64,000 nt of DNA from Sphingomonas sp. OK281 (GTDB taxonomy: Bacteria > Pseudomonadota > Alphaproteobacteria > Sphingomonadales > Sphingomonadaceae), in NCBI RefSeq assembly GCF_900115295.1, contig NZ_FOVZ01000001.1, positions 620,001-684,000 of the forward strand, given 5' to 3'. Below the pieces are notes generated by a model. It was not told the origin of the DNA. It saw only the letters and a program-made list of their open reading frames with translations, and did not search any database. Position 1 is the stretch's first letter. Each line of letters begins with the position of its first letter. The translations under genes were made by a program, and so were the position numbers. Of the stretch, positions 59,151 through 64,000 are shown piece by piece.

Positions 59151-59210
59151 CTTGTTCTCCCGCGAAGGCGGGAGCCCAGTCTGGGCTCCCGCCTTCGCGG
59201 GAGGACAAGG
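59151..59210. repeat. nearly perfect 60-bp palindrome (CTCCCGCGAAGGCGGGAG family)
   Basis: The left half CTTGTTCTCCCGCGAAGGCG and following GGAGCCCAG mirrors the right half CTGGGCTCCCGCCTTCGCGG then GAGGACAAGG, with about two mismatches. Copies lie at 9237-9298 and 43157-43216. Confidence 0.85.
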
Positions 59211-59276
59211 AGGCGGGGGTGGCGCTCGCGTACTCGCAACCGCTCCCCAACCTATCGCCTTTACCCTGAAACGACG

Positions 59277-59381
59277 CCACCCCGGCGGAGGCCGGGGCCC
59301 AGTTGGGGGACGTTGCTAACTGAGGCTCCGCCCTACCACTGCGACCTTTCCAACTGGGCCCCGGCCTTCGCCGGGGTGGTG
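59277..59381. repeat. palindromic repeat (CCCCGGCGGAGGCCGGGG family)
   Basis: CACCCCGGCGGAGGCCGGGG then CCCAGTTGGGG faces CCAACTGGGCCCCGGCCTTC then GCCGGGGTGGTG. The 3' part is shared with 47821-47925. Confidence 0.85.
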
Positions 59382-59424
59382 CAGGGTGAGGTGGGCGGCG
59401 GCCTCGTATTCTCGTGTTAACGTA

Positions 59425-59769
59425 TCAGTGGGGCTTCTTTGCCTTGGCCGGCTTCTTCGACTCGGGCTTCTTCGGCGGCGCCTTCTTCTCTGCCGCATCC
59501 TTGGCGCGCAACGCAGGCGCCGCGATCGCCGCCGCGATCCCCGCGATCCCCGCGATCCCCGCGATCACCGTCGCGCCAACCGCGATCGCGGTCTTCGGGT
59601 GCGACTTCACCGCATCCGTCGCCGTCGCGAGGCCAGCCTTGGCCGCGTCGGTCGCGTCCTCGACCCAGTCGCTGGTCGCCGACGTCTTCTTCGCGTCGGG
59701 CTTCGGCTTGTGGTCGTCGTCGTGATGGACCTTGGCGTGCGGCATAGCGGAGTTGGGGATCGACGACAT
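59425..59769 (-). CDS. Lys/Ala-rich membrane-anchored protein, YqjD/ElaB-like layout
   Basis: 114 residues. The N-terminus is hydrophilic with a His/Asp/Lys patch (HHDDDHKPKPDAKK). Then comes a helix (TDAAKAGLATATDAVKSHPK) and one TM helix (about 60-85) that includes three AGI units encoded by a 9-base tandem repeat. The tail is Lys/Pro-rich. The helix-HP-TM layout resembles DUF883/YqjD ribosome-hibernation or stress proteins, an inference only. An EcfG-like site lies about 36 bases upstream. Confidence 0.7.
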   Translation of the reverse strand: MSSIPNSAMPHAKVHHDDDHKPKPDAKKTSATSDWVEDATDAAKAGLATATDAVKSHPKTAIAVGATVIAGIAGIAGIAAAIAAPALRAKDAAEKKAPPKKPESKKPAKAKKPH

Positions 59770-59804
59770 AGGGCTTGTCCTTCGGTAGGGGATGATGCCC
59801 GATA

Positions 59805-59829
59805 AACCGATCGCGTCCGTGACGGTTCC
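59805..59829 (-). promoter_or_regulatory. probable EcfG-type promoter, one mismatch
   Basis: Read on the minus strand: GGAAC (59829-59825), 16 bases, then GGTT (59808-59805) in place of CGTT. Spacing and position (36 bases before the ATG of the Lys/Ala-rich gene) fit the general stress consensus, with one mismatch in the -10. Confidence 0.45.
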
Positions 59830-59858
59830 GTTACGGTCAGCCGCTCACCGCGCCAAAC

Positions 59859-61037
59859 TCACCGCTTGCGCGTCAGCTCGCGCATCGCGTCGTCGAGCCC
59901 GGCGAGGCTCAGCGGGTACATCCGGTCGGTCATCAGCTCGCGGATGATCCGCACCGACTGCGAATAGCCCCATTGCGCCTCGGGCACCGGGTTGAGCCAT
60001 GCCGCCGCCGGATAGGTATTCGTCAGCCGCTGCATCCAGACCGCGCCGGGCTCCTCGTTGAAATGCTCGACCGAGCCGCCGGGGTGGGTGATTTCGTACG
60101 GGCTCATCGACGCGTCGCCGACGAAGATCAGCTTGTAGTCGTGGCCGTATTTGTGGAGCAGGTCCCACATCGGCGTACGCTCGGCGAAGCGCCGCGTGTT
60201 GTCCTTCCACACGCCTTCGTACGGGCAATTGTGGAAGTAGAAGAATTCGAGGTTCTTGAACTCGGTGGTCGCCGCCGAGAACAGCTCCTCGCAGAGCTTG
60301 ACGAACGGGTCCATCGAGCCGCCGACGTCGAGGAACAGCAACAGCTTCACCGCATTGCGGCGCTCGGCGCGCATGACGATGTCGAGATAGCCCTGCCGCG
60401 CGGTGCCGGCGATCGTGCCATCGATGTCGAGTTCGTCGGCGGCGCCGTCGCGCGCGAAGCGGCGCAGGCGGCGGAGTGCCACCTTGATGTTGCGGGTGCC
60501 GAGTTCCTTGGTGTTGTCGAGGTTGCGGAACTCGCGCTGGTCCCAGACTTTCAGCGCGCGCTTGTGCGTGCTTTCGCCGCCGATGCGGACGCCTTCGGGG
60601 TTGTAGCCGCCGTTGCCATACGGGCTCGTGCCGCCGGTGCCGACCCATTTGTTGCCGCCCTGGTGGCGTTCCTTCTGCTCCTCCAGGCGCTTCTTGAGAG
60701 TCTCCATGATCTCGTCCCACGAGCCGAGCGACTTGATCGCAGCCATTTCCTCGGGGGTCAGGAATTTCTCGGCGACCGCCTTCAGCCAGTCCTCTGGGAC
60801 CTCGCCGGTGGGCGTGCCGTAGCTGGTGGCGAGGCCGCGGAAGACCTTGGCGAAGACCTGGTCGAACTTGTCGAGCAACCCCTCGTCCTTCACGTACACC
60901 GCGCGGGAGAGGTAGTAGAAATCCTCGGGTGTCCGCTCGATCACCTCAGCGTCGAGCGCCTCCAGCAGGATGAGGTGCTCCTTGAGGCTGGCTGGGATGC
61001 CGGCGCTGCGGAGTTCGTCGAGGAAGTTCAGGAACAT
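59859..61037 (-). CDS. VWA domain-containing protein, CoxE-like
   Basis: 392 residues. The N-terminal half is helical; a Gly-rich segment (about 128-150, GGNKWVGTGGTSPYGNGG) leads to a von Willebrand A domain with the MIDAS-like sequence LLFLDVGGSMDP (DxGxS, not the usual DxSxS) and FVGDASMSPYEI. CoxE-like VWA proteins usually partner with a MoxR-type AAA ATPase; none is seen in the window, but the neighbour could lie elsewhere. No signal peptide. The gene starts 12 bases after the stop of the CocE-type hydrolase. Confidence 0.85.
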   Translation of the reverse strand: MFLNFLDELRSAGIPASLKEHLILLEALDAEVIERTPEDFYYLSRAVYVKDEGLLDKFDQVFAKVFRGLATSYGTPTGEVPEDWLKAVAEKFLTPEEMAAIKSLGSWDEIMETLKKRLEEQKERHQGGNKWVGTGGTSPYGNGGYNPEGVRIGGESTHKRALKVWDQREFRNLDNTKELGTRNIKVALRRLRRFARDGAADELDIDGTIAGTARQGYLDIVMRAERRNAVKLLLFLDVGGSMDPFVKLCEELFSAATTEFKNLEFFYFHNCPYEGVWKDNTRRFAERTPMWDLLHKYGHDYKLIFVGDASMSPYEITHPGGSVEHFNEEPGAVWMQRLTNTYPAAAWLNPVPEAQWGYSQSVRIIRELMTDRMYPLSLAGLDDAMRELTRKR

Positions 61038-61049
61038 GGGGTCACGTCC

Positions 61050-62963
61050 TCACTTGGTAGCCGCGATCGGCAGTTCGATCGCGCTGGGCTGCGCGGCCGA
61101 GTGGAAGACGCTGATCGTGGCCTTGCGGTAGTCGGCGGGCTTCGCGTCGAAGATGTTGGCGACGTAGGTCTGCGGGTTGCGGTCGTAGAGCGGGAACCAG
61201 CTCGACTGGACCTGCACCATGATGCGGTGGCCGGGCAGGAAGACGTGGTTGGCGTTGGGCAGGACGACGCGGAAATGCGTCGGCTGGCCGGCGACGATCG
61301 GGGTCGGCTTCTCGAAGCTATCGCGGTACCGGCCGCGCAGGATGTCCATCGAGACGGCGAGCTGGTAGCCGCCCATCTCGGGCTTGTCGGAATATTCGGC
61401 GGGGTAGACGTCAATCAGCTTCACCACGAAATCGCCGTCGGTGCCGGTGGTGCTGGCGATCAGGTCTGCGACGGGCGCGCCGGCGATCGCGATTGGGCTG
61501 GTCAGCGGCGGCGTCTGGTAGGTCAGGACGTCGGTGCGGTCGGAGAAGGGGCGCTGGTCGTCGACGAGCCATTGTCGCCAGGTCGAGCCGGTCGCGTACG
61601 TCGGGCGGATCGGGCGGAGGCGGTAGGGGATCGGCTTGGCGGGGTCGGAGATATAGTCGTCGTGGCCGTCACTCGCGGGGGCGGTCGGGGCGAGGCCGCT
61701 GGCGGGCTGGAAGTAGAGTTTCTGCGTGGCGGTCGAGTTCGGCCAGCTGGCGAGCGTCTGCCACTGGTTGGTGCCGGTCTGGAACGCCGTGACGGGCGCG
61801 AGCGTAGGCGGTGTCGCGCCCGTCTTCAGCGCGCCGTTCAAGAACGGGAGCAGGACGTTCTTGCGGAACCAGAGCGCGGTGTCCGCATCGAAGCGGATCG
61901 CGCCTAAGGTAGAGCCATCGCCGTTGGCACCGCCGTGCGCCCAGGGGCCTAGCGCGAGGTGGTTGACGTGGTTGGGGTCGACTTTCGATACGGCTTCATA
62001 CGCCGCGACGGCGCCGTAGATGTCCTCCTGGTCCCATTGGCTGCCGACCCAGAGCGTCTGCACGGTCTGCGGCTGCTTGGGGAGGATCGTCTCCAGCGCC
62101 TGGCCCTGCCAGAACGCGTCATAGGTCGGGTGATCGTGCATGCGATTGACGAACGGCAGTTGTCCGAGTCCGCGGCTTTTCACGAAGTCGCTGGCGGATC
62201 CGGCGCGGAGGAAGGTGTCGTAATCGTCGTAGGCGTCGCGCCAGAGGTCGCCGGCCTCGCCCTTCGCGGCGTCCTGCGTGTAGTAATAGTCGTAGCCGAT
62301 CTGGCGGAAGGCGCCGCCGTGGAAGTCGTCGTCGCCCTTCCACGTGTTGATCACCGGGTTCATCGGGACGGCGGCTTTGAGCGCCGGGTGCGGGTTCACC
62401 AGCGCCATCGCGGCCATCATGCCGTCGTAGCTGGTGCCGATGATGCCGACGCGGCCGTTCGAGTTCTTGAGGTTCTTCACGAGCCAGTCGATCGTGTCGT
62501 AGGCGTCGGTCGAGTGATCGACTTTCGTCTTGTTGAGCGGGCCGATCAGCGGGCGTTCGTTGATGTACGCGCCGTTCGAGCCGTTCTTGCCGCGGACGTC
62601 CTCGAACACGCGGATGTAGCCGGCGTCGAAGAACATCGCGTCGGATGCGCGGAGGTTCATCGCGCCGCTCGAACTCGATGAGCGGCTGGCGCTGCTCTCG
62701 GCGTTGTAGGGGGTGCGCTGGAGCAGGATGGGGGCGTCGGTGAGGCCCTTGCGCTGGACGATGACGGCGTGGAGCGTGACGCCGTCGCGCATCTTGATGT
62801 CGACCTCACGGCGGTCGAAGTCGAAGCTGGCGTTGGCGGGGACGAACTTGGCGGGGATGTCGCCGCCGGGGGGCGGGGCCTTTTCCTTCTGCGCCCCGAC
62901 GATCGCGGGGGCGGACGTCGCGAGCAAGGCCAGCGTGATCGTCGTAAGAGCCTTGAGCCGCAT
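61050..62963 (-). CDS. exported CocE/NonD hydrolase, alpha-amino-acid-ester-hydrolase type
   Basis: About 637 residues with a signal peptide (MRLKALTTITLALLATSAPA...). The X-Pro-dipeptidyl-peptidase-like alpha/beta hydrolase domain has the nucleophile Ser178 in GTSYDG, the acid in GSQWDQEDIYG and the histidine in LGPWAHGG. A jelly-roll C-terminal domain follows (about 440-637). This matches the cephalosporin acylase/alpha-amino acid ester hydrolase family; the natural substrate is unknown. ATG 62963 is preceded by GAGGAAA; GTG 62975 is the alternative. Confidence 0.92.
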   Translation of the reverse strand: MRLKALTTITLALLATSAPAIVGAQKEKAPPPGGDIPAKFVPANASFDFDRREVDIKMRDGVTLHAVIVQRKGLTDAPILLQRTPYNAESSASRSSSSSGAMNLRASDAMFFDAGYIRVFEDVRGKNGSNGAYINERPLIGPLNKTKVDHSTDAYDTIDWLVKNLKNSNGRVGIIGTSYDGMMAAMALVNPHPALKAAVPMNPVINTWKGDDDFHGGAFRQIGYDYYYTQDAAKGEAGDLWRDAYDDYDTFLRAGSASDFVKSRGLGQLPFVNRMHDHPTYDAFWQGQALETILPKQPQTVQTLWVGSQWDQEDIYGAVAAYEAVSKVDPNHVNHLALGPWAHGGANGDGSTLGAIRFDADTALWFRKNVLLPFLNGALKTGATPPTLAPVTAFQTGTNQWQTLASWPNSTATQKLYFQPASGLAPTAPASDGHDDYISDPAKPIPYRLRPIRPTYATGSTWRQWLVDDQRPFSDRTDVLTYQTPPLTSPIAIAGAPVADLIASTTGTDGDFVVKLIDVYPAEYSDKPEMGGYQLAVSMDILRGRYRDSFEKPTPIVAGQPTHFRVVLPNANHVFLPGHRIMVQVQSSWFPLYDRNPQTYVANIFDAKPADYRKATISVFHSAAQPSAIELPIAATK

Positions 62964-63054
62964 CGTTTTCCTCACCGTATTTTGCCGGATGGTGGTGGCA
63001 CGGTTTCGAGGGTGGCGGCAATGGCTAGTGTTGGAGAGTGTGGGGTCTTCTGGC

Positions 63055-63165
63055 TCCCATCCCTGGAAGGGAGGGGTTGGGGGTGGGTTGGCCGGCTTGA
63101 GTCACGCCCGTCGGATATGTGGAAGCAGACCCACCCCCGACCCCTCCCTTCCAGGGAGGGGGGAA
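63055..63165. repeat. palindromic repeat (CCCTTCCAGGGAGGG family)
   Basis: CCCATCCCTGGAAGGGAGGG then GTTGGGGGTGGGTT at the left faces ACCCACCCCCGACCCCTCCC then TTCCAGGGAGGG at the right. It ends two bases before the CHAP gene stop. Confidence 0.8.
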
Positions 63166-63166
63166 A

Positions 63167-63733
63167 TTAGCGGGCGATGGGTTCGCCACTTACCGGGACA
63201 TACGCGTCGATCAGCGCGCCCACATAATCAGGGTTGCGGCTCGTCAGTTCAGCGGCGGCGTGCGCATGACCGTAGATGAAGCCGTACACCGGATACACCC
63301 CGCCGCCTAGGCCATCGACGTCCTTGTACCAGACCTTCACGTCGCTCCAGTCGTTGTTGCGCGAGACGTCGAACAGCGTGACGTCCTGTTCGGCATGGCC
63401 GCGCTCGCCGTTCTGGCGCGACCAGTTGGCGTGAGTGAGCATGACGACGCGCTTCTCGACCACCCGGCTGACGACCGCGACATGGCCGAACGGCAGGCGC
63501 GGGGTCTTGGCGAAGACGATGACCGCGCCTTCCTTGGGCTTGTGCGTGCGTTCATACTTGCCGTCCGCCTGGTCCCACCAGGTCCAGGCGTTGCCGTAGA
63601 GCTGGATCCCCGATGCGGCACGCGCGAAGGGCACGCACTGGCCGACATAGTCGAGCAGCGAACTGGCTCGAGCGCCGACGGCCGAGGCGGCAGCAAGCGC
63701 GAGCGTGAAGAGCGTTCGGGGGATTCGCTTCAT
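63167..63733 (-). CDS. CHAP domain protein (exported cysteine amidase)
   Basis: 188 residues with a signal peptide (residues 1-23). The CHAP domain carries the catalytic Cys33 in YVGQCVPFAR, the His in FGHVAVVSRV and the later polar residue in THANWS. It would cleave peptidoglycan amide bonds. The C-terminal about 40 residues (YGHAHAAAELTSRNPDYVG) are outside the domain. The gene is alone, with a repeat at its 3' end. Confidence 0.88.
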   Translation of the reverse strand: MKRIPRTLFTLALAAASAVGARASSLLDYVGQCVPFARAASGIQLYGNAWTWWDQADGKYERTHKPKEGAVIVFAKTPRLPFGHVAVVSRVVEKRVVMLTHANWSRQNGERGHAEQDVTLFDVSRNNDWSDVKVWYKDVDGLGGGVYPVYGFIYGHAHAAAELTSRNPDYVGALIDAYVPVSGEPIAR

Positions 63734-63781
63734 GCACCGATGCTATCGTGCGGTTGGTGACCGGTGGGTTGCGGCCTATGG

Positions 63782-64000
63782 TTAACGAATGGCTCCACCG
63801 CGTTTTTCGGGCGGATCGGCGCGCGCATACAGCGCCCAGTCGACACCCGACAGGACGGCCCTCCGCCGGACGATCAGCAGGCGATAGTGCGCGGCGCATC
63901 GCGACACGGTGCGCGCGGCGGGTGCATCGTCGTCGAGGTCGACGTGGAGGAACCCTGCAGCGGGGCATTCATGCACGATTCGAAGCGGATAGCCGCGCTC
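63782..64000 (-). CDS. hypothetical protein, truncated by the right edge
   Basis: An open frame enters from base 64000 and ends at a stop at 63782-63784. The visible 72 residues include LRIVHECPAAGFLHVDLDDD, RCAAHYRLLIVRRRAV and VDWALYARADPPEKRG. No family was recognised. It remains open to the edge, and its length and position before the CHAP gene make a real gene plausible but unproven. A GTG at 63976 is an internal possible start. Confidence 0.4.
   Translation of the reverse strand, partial: ERGYPLRIVHECPAAGFLHVDLDDDAPAARTVSRCAAHYRLLIVRRRAVLSGVDWALYARADPPEKRGGAIR

Larger units (their letters stand above)
59129..59424. other. intergenic region made mostly of two palindromic repeats
   Basis: 296 bases between convergent anmK and the Lys/Ala-rich gene. 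They hold the repeats at 59151-59210 and 59277-59381 and no gene. Confidence 0.6.

Noticed and set aside
56270..59239. 989-codon open frame on the minus strand over rimO and anmK
   Set aside because: Antisense and off-frame shadow of two well-supported genes; extreme Arg content.

Overview
The window is GC-rich chromosomal DNA from an alphaproteobacterium, most likely a Sphingomonas-type member of the Sphingomonadales. This rests on gene order (gap-pgk-aldolase-thiE; nuoA-N followed by birA-coaX-rnj-DUF1467; trpGDC-moaC, moeA-lexA, comEC, gltX-gltA), on an alphaproteobacterial GTTC-N7-GTTC SOS box at lexA, on an EcfG-type stress promoter (GGAAC-N17-CGTT), and on many palindromic intergenic repeats of the kind common in sphingomonads. 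No phage, insertion sequence, CRISPR array, rRNA or tRNA gene was recognised. The only clear accessory module is one toxin-antitoxin pair.

Layout. 1-5642: central glycolysis (gap, truncated by the left edge; pgk; a DhnA-type class I aldolase), with a MOSC protein, a TlpA-like thioredoxin, a ribbon-helix-helix/MazF toxin-antitoxin pair and thiE between or after them. 5710-8961: an L,D-transpeptidase and an M23 endopeptidase for the cell wall, elongation factor P, and an inositol-monophosphatase. 9543-24298: a complete 14-gene complex I operon (nuoA-N), tightly overlapped, with an extra 83-codon gene between nuoF and nuoG. It runs into birA, coaX, RNase J and a DUF1467 membrane protein (to 27806).

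27956-35089 is the least understood part: an SDR oxidoreductase, a 760-residue two-TM coiled-coil protein with a TipN-like layout, a membrane protein with an N-terminal nucleotidyltransferase-like domain, a DUF2336 protein, and a PAS/histidine-kinase-like protein whose phospho-acceptor histidine is replaced by lysine. 35063-42894: gltX-gltA plus a small membrane protein, comEC, lexA and moeA. 43441-49456: a TonB-family protein, then trpG-trpD-trpC-moaC and, split off by a small secreted protein, trpE, which follows ppiD. 51588-64000: tpiA, a secreted helical-repeat protein, an M17 aminopeptidase with a serine hydrolase, a 48-residue membrane protein under an EcfG-type promoter, rimO, anmK, a lysine/alanine-rich membrane-anchored protein, a CoxE-like VWA protein, a CocE-type hydrolase, a CHAP amidase and a partial gene at the right edge.

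How it fits together: glycolysis (gap, pgk, aldolase, tpiA), citrate synthase and complex I give a central carbon and respiratory core. trp and moa/moe genes give biosynthesis, and lexA and the EcfG-type sites mark two stress regulons. The most notable points are the extra gene inside nuo, the degenerate kinase cluster, and palindromic repeats that have been absorbed into gene structure (the trpG tail and the probable ribosome binding sites of trpD and suhB).
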